Of a stretch of 64,000 nt of DNA, positions 54,399-64,000 are shown one piece after another. This DNA comes from Rothia koreensis. Its GTDB lineage: Bacteria > Actinomycetota > Actinomycetes > Actinomycetales > Micrococcaceae. The stretch lies in contig NZ_NOIQ01000001.1 of NCBI RefSeq assembly GCF_004136575.1, forward strand, positions 558,001 through 622,000, written 5' to 3'. The stretch's first letter is position 1, and every line of letters starts with the position of its first letter. The translations under genes were made by a program, and so were the position numbers. The notes under the pieces are model-generated. The model saw only the letters and a program-made list of their open reading frames with translations, did no database searches and had not been told where the DNA came from.

Positions 54399-55865
54399 TC
54401 AGTTCCACAGGCCCATCACGAACATCCACCCGGAGCCGACCACGGTCCAAATGAGGATGTTGACCACCGAAGCAATGAAACCGACCTTGAACCACTCGGC
54501 CGTAGTCACATAGCCGGAGCCGTAGATGACCCCCGCAGGACCGGAGGCGTAGTGCGAGATTCCACCAATGAGATTTCCGATGAAGCCGAAGGCCAGGGCG
54601 GCGAACAGGGCTGGCGTGCCGGCTCCAATGGCTGCCCCGAGGAAGACGGAGTACATGGCGACGATCTGCGCCGTATTCGAGGCGAAGAAGTAGTGGACGT
54701 AGAAGTAGACCAGGGCCAGGATCCCGAAGGCGATCGGCCAGGGCATCCCGCCGACCAGCGAGCTCACCGTGTTGCCGATCCAGTCGATGACGCCCAGCGT
54801 ATTGAGGTGAGTGGCCATTCCGACCAGGACCGAGAAGAAGATGAGCGTGGACCAGGCACCGGAATTCTTGGCCATGTCCTTCCACGTGAGCACCTTGGTG
54901 ACCAGAAGGATGGCGACGCCGAGGAAGGCGGCCGCCGTCGCATTGATCCCCAGCGTGCCGCCGAGGACCCACAGGAGGAGAAGAACCACGAAGGTCGCGA
55001 GCATGATCCACTCGGCACGACTCATCGGTCCGACCTCGCGCAGTTGCTGACGCGCCTGGGCGGGTGCCTCCGGCGTGCTCCGGAGAGAAGGCGGGTACAC
55101 CTTGGACATGACCCAGGGCATGGTGGCCAGAGCCACGAGCCCGGGGACGATCGCGGCGAGCGCCCACGTTCCCCACGTAATGGTGACCTGTTGGTGGGAG
55201 GCAAAACTGACGGCCAGGGGGTTGCCGGCCATGGCGGTCACGAACATCGCTGACGTCACCGTGTTGACCTGGACCGAGGTCAGGGACAGGTAGGAGCCGA
55301 GGCGTCGTCGGGATTCGTCGCTCGTGGGCTCCGAATCGTTGACCGTCGCCAAGGACGTGACGATTGGGTAGACGACGCCGCCGGCCCGCGCGGTGTTCGA
55401 GGGGGTGGCCGGCGCGAGCACCAGGTCGGTGAGTGCCATCCCGTAGGAGAGTCCCAAGGACGAACGCCCCAGGACAGAGACGAAGAGCAGTGCGATGCGA
55501 CGACCCAACCCCGTGATCAGGAAGCCATCGGCAATGAAGAACGCGGCCACGATGAGCCAGATGGTCGCATTTCCGAATCCCTGAAGGGCCTCTTTCTCCG
55601 GCGTCATGGTTCCGGTCATCATGGCCGCCGCCAACCCGACCAGCGCCATGGACGCCGTCGGCAGGGGTTGGAGGATCAGGCCCAGAATGGTTCCGACGAA
55701 GATGCCGGCCATGTGCATGCCGCGCGGATCGACCCCGTCCGGGACGGGGAGGAAATAGATCACAAGGGTCACGATCACGATCGCGGCGATTTTGATGGGC
55801 ATGGCCCGGCGCGGACGCGCTGGGCGTGCCTGTGGTTCTTTCGTGCGGGCGGGTGCGCTGCTCAC
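54399..55865 (-). CDS. DASS-family (SLC13) anion/dicarboxylate transporter
   Basis: A 488-residue membrane protein with about 12-14 helices. It has the divalent anion:sodium symporter signature LVLAPATPSNTARAGGVVYPI near residue 165. The second half contains the paired motif ASNTAQIVAMYSVFLGAA near residue 400. Substrates in the family include citrate, malate, 2-oxoglutarate and succinate; which applies here cannot be told. The N-terminal 40 residues are a basic, proline-rich cytoplasmic segment. GTG 55865 has AGAGGAAC upstream; the frame is open to 56138 but that part lacks coding character. It is divergent from the App1-domain gene. Confidence 0.88.
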   Translation of the reverse strand: MSSAPARTKEPQARPARPRRAMPIKIAAIVIVTLVIYFLPVPDGVDPRGMHMAGIFVGTILGLILQPLPTASMALVGLAAAMMTGTMTPEKEALQGFGNATIWLIVAAFFIADGFLITGLGRRIALLFVSVLGRSSLGLSYGMALTDLVLAPATPSNTARAGGVVYPIVTSLATVNDSEPTSDESRRRLGSYLSLTSVQVNTVTSAMFVTAMAGNPLAVSFASHQQVTITWGTWALAAIVPGLVALATMPWVMSKVYPPSLRSTPEAPAQARQQLREVGPMSRAEWIMLATFVVLLLLWVLGGTLGINATAAAFLGVAILLVTKVLTWKDMAKNSGAWSTLIFFSVLVGMATHLNTLGVIDWIGNTVSSLVGGMPWPIAFGILALVYFYVHYFFASNTAQIVAMYSVFLGAAIGAGTPALFAALAFGFIGNLIGGISHYASGPAGVIYGSGYVTTAEWFKVGFIASVVNILIWTVVGSGWMFVMGLWN

Positions 55866-56058
55866 GGTGTTCCTCTGGCGTGTAGAAGATCTGTTGTGAC
55901 TGGTCAGGCGGCTGTTGGCCGTATCGTGACGACTCCCGATCCTAGAAGGTCGACCTGGGTTTGCAGCCTCGAATCCGTCGATCGGGACGGTTCCGTTCAC
56001 CACATTTGCCGACTCGTCACGCGCCGTCCGGTGCACCCCGGTGTGACACACTGGACCC

Positions 56059-57159
56059 ATGGCAGATTCCCGGCCTCCGGCCCGACGGTTCCTCCCGAAG
56101 AAGCGCCGAACGCCCTCCGTGGGTCGTGAAGCCGTCAATATCGCCTACCGCGTGGCCGACCGCATCCACGAGAGCCGCGAGAAGTCCGCGGTCAGGGCGG
56201 GCAACGAACCCGTCATCGTGCCGTTCGTCGGATACGGCAAGACCAGCTGGGTTCGGGTTCTAGGGAGAGCCGTCTACAAGACCATGATGTTCTCCGACAT
56301 CATCGATTCCTTTGCGGGCGATCAGCGAGCGACGAGCCCGGCCCGGGGGTGGCGGTCCTTCACTTCCGTTCCGATTGCCAACGCCGAGATCGACGTCGTG
56401 ATCGGCGACCAGCACTTTCAGGTTTCCGCGGACCACGGGGGAGTGATCGACGTCGAGCTCGCCATCGAGCTTGCCCCTGGGGTCCACACGGTCAGGATGA
56501 GCACAGCCGGATCCGACGTCGTCTCCTCGACGGTCTACGTGGTTCCCGATGACGAGAAGATCGGGATCATTTGCGACGTCGACGACACGATCATGGTGAC
56601 TGCCCTTCCGCGCCCGCTCCTGGCTGCGTGGAACTCCTTCGTGCTGAGCGAGCACGCCAGGATGCCGACACCGGGAATGCCGGTCTTCCTCGAACGGTTG
56701 CACAGGGCCCACCCGCATGCACCGATCATGTACCTGTCCACCGGCGCCTGGAACGTGGCCCCCACGTTGCGCCGGTTCCTGTCCAGGAACGCCTACCCGG
56801 AAGGCACCTTGCTGCTCACGGACTGGGGGCCGACCAGGACGCGATGGTTCCGGTCGGGCGCGGCCCACAAGGTCGATTCGCTCAAGCGACTGGCCAGGGA
56901 GTTTCCGGACATGAAATGGATTCTGGTGGGCGACGACGGACAGCGGGACCCCGACATCTACAACGGCTTCGCCCTGCGCTACCCGGAGAACGTGGCCGCC
57001 ATCGTGATCCGGAACCTCACCGTCGGGGAGTCCGTTCTGGCCTCTGGACGGGTCTGGGGCGACGACCGGGCGCGGGAGATCGCGGCGGGGTCCCTCTGGA
57101 TGGAGGCCAATGACGGTGGCACGCTCTCGGACAAACTGAGGCACTCTGGGCTGCTCTAG
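56059..57159 (+). CDS. App1-domain (DUF2183) phosphatase-like protein
   Basis: A 366-residue protein. The C-terminal half has the HAD-like App1 signature: ICDVDDTIM near residue 175, MYLSTGAWNVAP near residue 224 and LVGDDGQRDPDIY near residue 296. In yeast App1 this domain is a phosphatidate phosphatase. In bacteria the function is mostly untested. The N-terminal half contains a beta-rich region (IDVVIGDQHFQVSADHGG, VHTVRMSTAGSDVV) resembling the partner domain of other App1-like proteins. No signal peptide or membrane helix is present. Divergent from the DASS transporter gene; no ribosome-binding site is evident. Confidence 0.85.
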   Translation: MADSRPPARRFLPKKRRTPSVGREAVNIAYRVADRIHESREKSAVRAGNEPVIVPFVGYGKTSWVRVLGRAVYKTMMFSDIIDSFAGDQRATSPARGWRSFTSVPIANAEIDVVIGDQHFQVSADHGGVIDVELAIELAPGVHTVRMSTAGSDVVSSTVYVVPDDEKIGIICDVDDTIMVTALPRPLLAAWNSFVLSEHARMPTPGMPVFLERLHRAHPHAPIMYLSTGAWNVAPTLRRFLSRNAYPEGTLLLTDWGPTRTRWFRSGAAHKVDSLKRLAREFPDMKWILVGDDGQRDPDIYNGFALRYPENVAAIVIRNLTVGESVLASGRVWGDDRAREIAAGSLWMEANDGGTLSDKLRHSGLL

Positions 57160-57329
57160 TCGACGGGGTGCGACACGACCGATTCGGACTCCGGAAGAAA
57201 TTTTTGGACGGATCGTCTGTGGACAATCTGTGGTCGGAGCGCGATGAGGAAAGCATCGTCCGCGTCATTCCGCGCCACGACTACAACGGTGTCATTTGCA
57301 CAGGGTGGGGATAACTTCTCGGCGAAAAA

Positions 57330-57345
57330 ACCTAATATGTTGTGG
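57330..57345 (+). promoter_or_regulatory. NrdR box 1
   Basis: ACCTAATATGTTGTGG matches the recalled NrdR consensus ACACWATATATWGTGT at 12 of 16 positions. It lies 144 bases before the nrdH start and 32 bases before box 2. Confidence 0.7.
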
Positions 57346-57361
57346 GGGCTTTTTCGGTGCG

Positions 57362-57377
57362 ACACTAGATGTAGTAT
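57362..57377 (+). promoter_or_regulatory. NrdR box 2
   Basis: ACACTAGATGTAGTAT matches the NrdR consensus at 13 of 16 positions. The 32-base distance from box 1 is three helical turns, the spacing typical of paired NrdR boxes on one DNA face. A TAGTAT -10-like sequence overlaps this box, so NrdR binding would block the promoter. Confidence 0.75.
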
Positions 57378-57473
57378 TGAGCGGAACCCTTCAACCGGAC
57401 CCGCACCGTCATCCCACCCCCGGGAAACGGAGCTCGGGGCAGAGGTTGCCGCCACACTGCAAAAGGAGAATGC

Positions 57474-57710
57474 ATGTCCATCACCGTTTACACCAAGCCC
57501 GCCTGCGTCCAGTGCAACGCGACCTACCGTGCCCTGGACAAGCGCGGCATCTCCTACGACGTCGTCGACGTGACCGAGGATGCCCAGGCCCTCGAGCACA
57601 TCAAGGGCCTCGGATACATGCAGGCCCCGGTGGTGGAGACCGAGGATGACCACTGGTCGGGTTTCCGCCCGGACAAGATCGGGACCCTGGAAGCGGCTCT
57701 CGCTTCCTGA
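57474..57710 (+). CDS. nrdH: Glutaredoxin-like protein NrdH
   Basis: A 78-residue thioredoxin-fold electron donor for class Ib ribonucleotide reductase. The active site is CVQC near residue 11, and the C-terminal WSGFRPDKI near residue 61 is the NrdH hallmark. AAAAGGAG lies before ATG 57474. It is the first gene of the nrdHIEF cluster and is regulated through the NrdR boxes upstream. The gap to nrdI is 177 bases, longer than usual, and holds no recognised gene. Confidence 0.96.
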   Translation: MSITVYTKPACVQCNATYRALDKRGISYDVVDVTEDAQALEHIKGLGYMQAPVVETEDDHWSGFRPDKIGTLEAALAS

Positions 57711-57887
57711 TCCTCTCGTCCGGTGCCATCCGCGAGAGCGGATGGACCGGGCCGCGGCCGCGGGACACGAGGAACAACATCGACCCCGCGAGTGTTGAAC
57801 ACCTATAGGGTGGCGGTGCATCAGACCCCCACCCGCGGCCGGTCACGCATACCTCGACATCGCCAGATTATTTGGGGGGCGACCACT

Positions 57888-58352
57888 GTGGAAACCGTCC
57901 TTGAAGACCACCGCGACATACCGGCGTCGGCAAACGAGCCCGTGCTCGTCTACTTCTCCTCCGTCTCCGGGAACACGCACAAGTTCGTGGACAAGTTGGA
58001 CGCCGAATCGATTCGGCTTCCGCTTCGCACCGGCGAGGACACGATCTTGATGGATCGGCCCTTCGTGCTGTGCATTCCGACCTACGGACGTCCTCGCTCC
58101 GGCGGGGCCGTGCCGCCTCAAGTCATGAAGTTCCTTCGGGAACCGAAGAACCGGGCTCTGATGCTCGGGGTCATCGGAGCCGGGAACACCAACTTCGGGG
58201 AACTGTTCTGCATCGCCGCGGACAAGATCGCGGCAAAGTGCGAGGTTCCCGTTCTGTACAAATTCGAGCTCATGGGCACCAGCGACGATGTTGCCCGCGT
58301 CAACGAAGGACTGAAAGCGTTTTGGACACAAAACTTCCAACTCTCGAAGTGA
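57888..58352 (+). CDS. nrdI: Flavodoxin-like protein NrdI
   Basis: A 154-residue flavoprotein that supplies the oxidant for building the Mn(III)2-tyrosyl radical in NrdF. The FMN phosphate loop is [12 protein letters not shown] near residue 22. The segments [16 protein letters not shown] and [15 protein letters not shown] are family features. GTG 57888 has GGGGGG eight bases upstream. An upstream frame open to 57723 lacks coding character. The stop overlaps the nrdE GTG start (GTGA). Confidence 0.93.
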   Translation: METVLEDHRDIPASANEPVLVYFSSVSGNTHKFVDKLDAESIRLPLRTGEDTILMDRPFVLCIPTYGRPRSGGAVPPQVMKFLREPKNRALMLGVIGAGNTNFGELFCIAADKIAAKCEVPVLYKFELMGTSDDVARVNEGLKAFWTQNFQLSK

Positions 58353-60502
58353 ACGCCGAGCGCGGTCACGACGACCCGTCGATCCCCGAGAAGTACAAGG
58401 GGCTCGGCTACCACGAACTCAACGCGATGCTGAATCTCTACGACGCGAACGGGATGATCCAGTTCGACGCCGATCGGCAGGCCGCGCGCCAGTACTTTCT
58501 GCAGCACGTCAACAACAACACCGTGTTCTTCCACGACCTCGAGGAGAAGCTCAAGTACCTGGTGGAGCACCAGTACTACGAGCCGGAGGTCCTGGAGCAG
58601 TACTCGATGGATTTCATCCGGTCGCTCTCCAAGCTCGCATACTCCAAGAAGTTCCGCTTCCCGACCTTCCTGGGCGCCTTCAAGTTCTACACCTCGTACA
58701 CGCTCAAGACGTTCGACGGGCAACGGTACCTCGAGCGCTTCGAGGACAGGGTGGTCATGGTGGCCCTCGCCCTGGCCAGGGGCGACGAGCGGGTGGCCAC
58801 GAGCCTCGTGGAGGAGATCATCTCGGGTCGTTTCCAGCCGGCGACGCCGACCTTCCTCAACGCGGGCAAGAAGCAGCGCGGTGAACTCGTGTCCTGCTTC
58901 CTGCTGCGCATCGAGGACAACATGGAGTCGATCGGTCGTTCGATCAACTCTGCGCTGCAGCTCTCCAAGCGCGGGGGAGGCGTCGCCTTCGCCCTGACGA
59001 ACCTGCGCGAATCGGGAGCCCCGATCAAGAAGATCGAGAACCAGTCCTCGGGCGTGATCCCCGTGATGAAGCTGCTGGAGGATTCCTTCTCCTACGCGAA
59101 CCAGCTGGGTGCCCGCCAGGGTGCCGGGGCCGTATACCTGCACGCCCACCACCCGGACATCTACCGCTTCCTGGACACCAAGCGCGAGAACGCGGACGAG
59201 AAAATTCGCATCAAGACCCTCTCGCTCGGCGTCGTCATCCCGGACATCACGTTCGAACTGGCCAAGCGCAATGAGGAGATGTACCTGTTCTCCCCGTACG
59301 ACGTCGAGCGCGTCTACGGCATGCCGTTCTCGGACATCAGCGTCACCGAGAAGTACTACGAGATGGTCGACGATCCCAGGATCGAGAAGAAGAAGATCAA
59401 CGCTCGCGAGTTCTTCCAGACTCTCGCCGAGATCCAGTTCGAGTCCGGGTACCCCTACGTCATGTTCGAGGACACGGTGAACCGGGCCAACCCGATCGAC
59501 GGCAAGGTCATCATGTCCAACCTGTGCTCCGAGATCCTTCAGGTCTCCCAGCCGTCCGAGTACAACCCGGGACTGGACTACGAGAGCATCGGCAAGGACA
59601 TCTCGTGCAACCTGGGCTCGCTCAACGTTGCCCAGACGATGGACTCCCCGGACTTCGGTCACACCATTGAGACGGCGATCCGTGGGCTCACCGCCGTGTC
59701 GGACATGTCCGACATCGAGTCGGTTCCCTCCATCGCGCGCGGCAACTCGATGTCGCACGCGATCGGGCTGGGCCAGATGAACTTGCACGGGTACCTGGCG
59801 CGGGAGCGAATCTTCTACGGCTCCGAAGAAGGCATCGACTTCACGAACATGTACTTCTACACGGTGCTCTACCACGCGTTGCGGGCCTCCAACAGGTTGG
59901 CGATCGAGCGCGGGGAAACCTTCGCGGGCTTCGAGAACTCGGAGTACGCCTCGGGCGAGTTCTTCGACAAGTACACGAAGCAGACGTGGGAGCCGGCCAC
60001 GGAGCGGGTTCGGGAACTGTTCGCCGACGTTCACCTTCCGACGCAGTCGGATTGGGAGGATCTCCGGGCGAGCGTGATGGAACACGGTATCTACAATCAG
60101 AACCTCCAGGCCGTCCCGCCGACGGGCTCGATCTCGTACATCAACGGTTCGACCTCGTCGATCCACCCGATCGCTTCCAAGATCGAGATCCGCAAGGAAG
60201 GCAAGCTGGGTCGCGTCTACTACCCGGCCCCTTACTTGGACAATGACAACCTGGAGTACTTCCAGGACGCGTACGAGATCGGCTACGAGAAGATCATCGA
60301 CACCTACGCCGCGGCCACGCAGCACGTGGACCAGGGCCTGTCCCTGACGTTGTTCTTCCCGGACACCGCGACGACGCGCGACATCAACAAGGCCCAGATC
60401 TATGCGTGGCGCAAGGGGATCAAGACGATCTACTACGTGCGCCTGCGGCAACTCGCCCTCGAGGGAACCGAGGTCGAGGGCTGCGTGTCCTGCATGCTGT
60501 AA
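58349..60502 (+). CDS. nrdE: Class Ib ribonucleoside-diphosphate reductase, alpha subunit
   Basis: A subunit of about 717 residues holding the active and allosteric sites for reduction of NDPs to dNDPs. The N-terminal [19 protein letters not shown] and the Cys in [18 protein letters not shown] are conserved. The radical and thiyl region is in [15 protein letters not shown] near residue 415. The C-terminal EGCVSCML carries the swinging CxxC reduced by NrdH. GTG 58349 overlaps the nrdI stop by four bases; an in-frame TTG at 58322 is an alternative start. No N-terminal ATP-cone is present, as expected for NrdE. Confidence 0.96.
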   Translation: MNAERGHDDPSIPEKYKGLGYHELNAMLNLYDANGMIQFDADRQAARQYFLQHVNNNTVFFHDLEEKLKYLVEHQYYEPEVLEQYSMDFIRSLSKLAYSKKFRFPTFLGAFKFYTSYTLKTFDGQRYLERFEDRVVMVALALARGDERVATSLVEEIISGRFQPATPTFLNAGKKQRGELVSCFLLRIEDNMESIGRSINSALQLSKRGGGVAFALTNLRESGAPIKKIENQSSGVIPVMKLLEDSFSYANQLGARQGAGAVYLHAHHPDIYRFLDTKRENADEKIRIKTLSLGVVIPDITFELAKRNEEMYLFSPYDVERVYGMPFSDISVTEKYYEMVDDPRIEKKKINAREFFQTLAEIQFESGYPYVMFEDTVNRANPIDGKVIMSNLCSEILQVSQPSEYNPGLDYESIGKDISCNLGSLNVAQTMDSPDFGHTIETAIRGLTAVSDMSDIESVPSIARGNSMSHAIGLGQMNLHGYLARERIFYGSEEGIDFTNMYFYTVLYHALRASNRLAIERGETFAGFENSEYASGEFFDKYTKQTWEPATERVRELFADVHLPTQSDWEDLRASVMEHGIYNQNLQAVPPTGSISYINGSTSSIHPIASKIEIRKEGKLGRVYYPAPYLDNDNLEYFQDAYEIGYEKIIDTYAAATQHVDQGLSLTLFFPDTATTRDINKAQIYAWRKGIKTIYYVRLRQLALEGTEVEGCVSCML

Positions 60503-60509
60503 GGCCGAG

Positions 60510-60543
60510 GAGCGGCCGGCGGTCGACGTGCCGCCGGCCGCTC
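60510..60543 (+). terminator. Intercistronic hairpin between nrdE and nrdF
   Basis: A perfect 13-bp stem GAGCGGCCGGCGG (60510-60522) with its complement (60531-60543) and an eight-base loop lies eight bases after the nrdE stop. There is no T tract. It may terminate part of the transcripts or protect the upstream mRNA end. Confidence 0.6.
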
Positions 60544-60563
60544 CGGGCGACGTCGTGCTCTGA

Positions 60564-61625
<1,062 letters not shown>

Positions 61626-61664
61626 GGCCCAGAGCTTGCCCTAGGCCCGAAAGGGGCTGATCGG

Positions 61665-61700
61665 AGGCCCGAACCTGCAGGTTTCTGCAGGTTCGGGCCT
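61665..61700 (+). terminator. Terminator of nrdF
   Basis: A perfect 16-bp stem AGGCCCGAACCTGCAG (61665-61680) with its complement (61685-61700) and a GTTT loop lies 39 bases after the nrdF stop. Confidence 0.88.
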
Positions 61701-62450
61701 AGTTGTGCATCCATCCGGAGGACAACCCGGTGCGGCCATCTGGGCCATCGTGATGAGGAAGACGATCACCGACATCAGCTTCGATACGGTTGGGGCGATG
61801 TCGAAGAACTAACATTTCCCGATCCACTCGTGCGTGGCATCCCAGGCCGCGCCCAGAATGCCAGCGGGGCGAGCGCGGCACGGACCAGCCACTGGGATTG
61901 ACAGATCAGCTAAACGGACTGCACGGAGGCCACCGCACAGACCATGAGCCCGGGGAGGACGATCGCGACCATCGCACTGACGCCGGGAGTGGAGACCATC
62001 CACGGTGACTTCCATGTCGGTCATGACAGAGTTGATGAGGGCGATCACGAGAAGTTGTTTGAAGAGAATGCTCTCACGCCGTGGGCGGGAGCTACCGAGC
62101 CGTGAATGGACCGCTCGTTAGGTGTCTATGCAGCCCACCCGCTTTCGAGCGTCCACTGAGGGCATTCGGAATACCTCCCGGTCTAAGACTGGAACGGGGC
62201 AAGCCTAGAGTTCCTCACTGCGGTCTAAGAGGCAATTTACTCAGGCGATGGAGACCCAGAGACTCCCCTGCGCCCTTTTTGTTGACGGTAAAGAGGCTGG
62301 ACCGGGCTGAGCGAGGGCGAGATGATTGTGGAGACGATGGTCATCAGCATGGCGAGGTCGAATACGGTGATCAGCACCGGCCTGATCACGATCTTCGAGT
62401 TGCCGATGCCTCCGAGCCCCTCGAAGTCAGAGCAAATGGTCAATCGATAT
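61701..62450 (-). pseudogene. Broken remnants of membrane-transporter sequence
   Basis: The minus strand holds several short hydrophobic reading segments in different frames, separated by stops and frameshifts. One reads GLGGIGNSKIVIRPVLITVF...TIVSTIISPSL (62430-62290), one has FKQLLVIALINSVM (about 62070-62030), one VSAMVAIVLPGLMVCAVASV (about 61985-61920) and one PTVSKLMSVIVFLITMAQMAA (about 61793-61735). The AIVLPGLM stretch resembles AAIVPGLVALATMPWVM in the DASS transporter at 54399. The segments suggest one or more decayed transporter genes. No intact gene, transposase or inverted terminal repeat is recognised in the stretch, and 62451-62693 holds nothing I can support. Confidence 0.5.
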
Positions 62451-62693
62451 TCGGACGAAGACGCGAGCTGGGAGGGGGTATGTTTGTGCGTGGGAAGTCT
62501 ATACGCCCGAGTGCGTTTTCATGCATCGGACGGGCCACACCTGTAATGCGCAACTTCTAACAGGGAACCTCTGTCCGTCCGGGTTGTGAGGAAGCTGAAA
62601 CGCTTACTGATTCATGCTAGGCATGACGTATCGCTCGACGTGTATCGTCGAAGTCAAGTATGACACTAAAGCGAAGAAGAGGTGGCAACCGAG

Positions 62694-64000
62694 ATGTCTC
62701 AAATATGGGACCTGGCAACTGAAAATCGTGTCGAGAACTACGGTTCTTTCTACACGAGTCTGTTTCTCATGGAAGGGTCTTCTTCTGATCCTGGATTATC
62801 CCCAGACGGGTCTATCACGCCAGAGGCAAGAGACATGCTTATGGGGGTCCCAGTCTTGTATTGGGAGCCACCCAGCGACGCCGAAAACAATATCCTGGAG
62901 GCGGTCACTCTTGGGCACGCGCGAGCCATTGATGCAGTGGAAGTCGTCAATGGTACGCTACCCCTGAAACGTGATTCTCTTGAAGGGGTTAATTTTTCTC
63001 TCACCAATAATAGGCTACGATTGGAATCGAAATCTCGTTGGCTGGGGTTATTTGGGAGTCTTCCATTTGTGGTTGACCCACGTCTTGCTTGGTTTATGGA
63101 AGGCGGGAAAACACTGGGGATCTGTATTAAAACATCTAAAACAATAGTAGTGTCTTCCATTACGTCTGATGATTACCCTCCACGTATATCTGTACACAAT
63201 GGAATTCTTGAAAGTAAGAGCTCCCGAGGCATTATCGACTACTCTGCTCGATGGAAGAATGTCTATCTGTACAACCACAGCCTCTTCTCTGATGCTCAGA
63301 GTGCACCTGATCATCATTATCGGGCATATGGAGCGTCTCCGGAGCAGGAAGATTTACCATCTAAAATATCGTACAAAGGCGCGTGCCTCGGGTGCGGGGC
63401 AGCTGAAAGAAGCAACGAGCATTGTGTCCCAAATTGGGTGGCGGCGAAGCAAAAATCCAAACCGGTGACTGCGCCCGTTTTTTGTGTATCTTGCAACAAT
63501 CATTTCGGTGAAGTTTTGGAGCTTCCTCTGGCAAAATCGAGCCCGGACTACGTGACGGCAAAAAGTAGTGATGACCCACTGCTCTTTAGTCGATGGGCGT
63601 TGAAGACTGCATTTACGCTCTCGGCGGCAAGCGATATACTAATCCAGCCTGAATGGATGCGAGTTCTTCGAAATGGTGAAATGCCGGAAGGGTTTGAAGT
63701 GTTCGCTTCAGGCGATTGTTCTATGCGGCCTGGATACATGTTTGCGGTTACTCACTTCTCACAATCTGAGGTGAAAAATGGGACATTTGTATTCTCCTTC
63801 TGGATGAACAACCTTGCGTTTTTTGTTGTGCGCAAAATGAATAGTCTTCACCAGATTCCAGTATTGCCCCGTGTATATCCCAGTAGGATCGCTCCTCAAT
63901 ATTTATCTCACGGCGGAATCGATTTTACGAAACTGCACGCCAAGATTATTGAACGAATTACTGGTGAAGCTCTAGATTTTACCAAATCCAATCCGAAAAA
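62694..64000 (+). CDS. HNH-like Cys4 nuclease-domain protein (3' end cut by window)
   Basis: One frame stays open for 435 codons from ATG 62694 to the window edge, with AAGAGGTGG about eight bases before the start. Residues 1-225 match nothing I recognise. Near residues 231-275 it has CLGC, then SNEHCVPNW, then CVSCNNHF, followed by GEVLELP. This is the Cys2, Glu-His-x-x-Pro-x-Trp, Cys2-Asn order of bacterial HNH-type endonuclease domains. The remaining 160 residues are mixed alpha/beta. Codon use is much richer in A/T than in any neighbour, which suggests recent transfer. Nuclease activity, target and any defence role are inference. The C-terminus is outside the window. Confidence 0.75.
   Translation, partial: MSQIWDLATENRVENYGSFYTSLFLMEGSSSDPGLSPDGSITPEARDMLMGVPVLYWEPPSDAENNILEAVTLGHARAIDAVEVVNGTLPLKRDSLEGVNFSLTNNRLRLESKSRWLGLFGSLPFVVDPRLAWFMEGGKTLGICIKTSKTIVVSSITSDDYPPRISVHNGILESKSSRGIIDYSARWKNVYLYNHSLFSDAQSAPDHHYRAYGASPEQEDLPSKISYKGACLGCGAAERSNEHCVPNWVAAKQKSKPVTAPVFCVSCNNHFGEVLELPLAKSSPDYVTAKSSDDPLLFSRWALKTAFTLSAASDILIQPEWMRVLRNGEMPEGFEVFASGDCSMRPGYMFAVTHFSQSEVKNGTFVFSFWMNNLAFFVVRKMNSLHQIPVLPRVYPSRIAPQYLSHGGIDFTKLHAKIIERITGEALDFTKSNPK

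Larger units (their letters stand above)
57160..57473. other. Regulatory region upstream of nrdH
   Basis: This 314-base region contains the two NrdR boxes listed separately and the nrdHIEF promoter. I see no gene in it. The AT-rich stretch at 57324-57340 stands out from the surrounding sequence. Confidence 0.6.

Noticed and set aside
54399-56138. A longer N-terminus for the DASS transporter up to 56138
   Set aside because: The extra 91 codons overlap the divergent App1 gene and read as non-coding, while GTG 55865 has a good ribosome-binding site.

Overview
The window is about 64 kb of high-G+C actinobacterial chromosome. It is most likely from the Micrococcales, family Micrococcaceae or a close relative; the genus cannot be fixed from sequence alone. 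This rests on codon use rich in G/C third positions, the paired clpP1-clpP2 genes, a Glu-type RpiB, an Rv2466c-like DsbA-family protein, a MhuD-like protein, a DUF6993 lipoprotein, a DUF4233 gene behind folC, and a translational T-box before ileS. Almost all of it is conserved housekeeping core. Only the last 2.3 kb look like accessory DNA.

Layout. 1-10.4 kb: the 5' part of a citrulline/arginine-family hydrolase gene (minus), a short Ssb paralogue, a lipoprotein, ettA, tesB, a conserved hypothetical, a truncated haemoglobin, pepN, rpiB and a Nei-type glycosylase. 10.5-16.3 kb: tRNA-Gly and tRNA-Pro, then tig, clpP1-clpP2 and clpX (nascent-chain folding and proteolysis), with a candidate ClgR box before clpP1. 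16.3-21.2 kb: a DsbA-family protein, a convergent LssY_C membrane protein and valS. 21.3-28.9 kb: an SDR gene and a complete siroheme and sulfate-reduction set (cbiX, sir, cysH, cysD, cysN, cysG-like), tightly packed. 29.0-36.8 kb: DoxX, then a T-box-controlled ileS followed by folC, DUF4233, a divergent second FolC-like gene and ndk. 36.9-49.7 kb: a VKOR protein, RNase E/G, rplU-rpmA-obgE-proB, proA, nadD, rsfS and two identical tRNA-Ala genes flanking a MhuD-like gene. 49.7-57.2 kb: an esterase, a manganese-type ABC transporter with a convergent MntR-type regulator, a DASS anion transporter and an App1-domain protein. 57.2-61.7 kb: nrdHIEF behind two NrdR boxes. 61.7-62.5 kb: broken remnants of membrane-transporter sequence. 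From 62.6 kb to the window end the base composition drops, and one long open gene with a Cys4/HNH-like motif runs off the edge.

Genes that work together. Sulfate activation (CysDN), APS reduction (CysH), sulfite reduction (Sir) and its siroheme cofactor (CysG-like plus CbiX) are made from one cluster. The Mn-type uptake system and its regulator lie 4 kb from a class Ib ribonucleotide reductase, which in known cases uses a dimanganese cofactor assembled with NrdI. Tig, ClpP1P2 and ClpX form a protein-quality block. Several genes (ettA, tesB, SDR, sir, doxX, proA, mntR) have a TANNNT hexamer exactly 6-7 nt before the start codon and no ribosome-binding site, so they are probably leaderless.

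Most notable observations: the horizontally acquired-looking HNH-like gene at the right edge; a possible structured leader RNA at the 5' end of the manganese transporter mRNA; a FolC paralogue with a broken C-terminal signature; a MhuD-like protein without the haem-ligand histidine; a likely CTG start codon at 47541; and the complete T-box switch logic at ileS. No CRISPR array, prophage, intact insertion sequence or integrase was seen.
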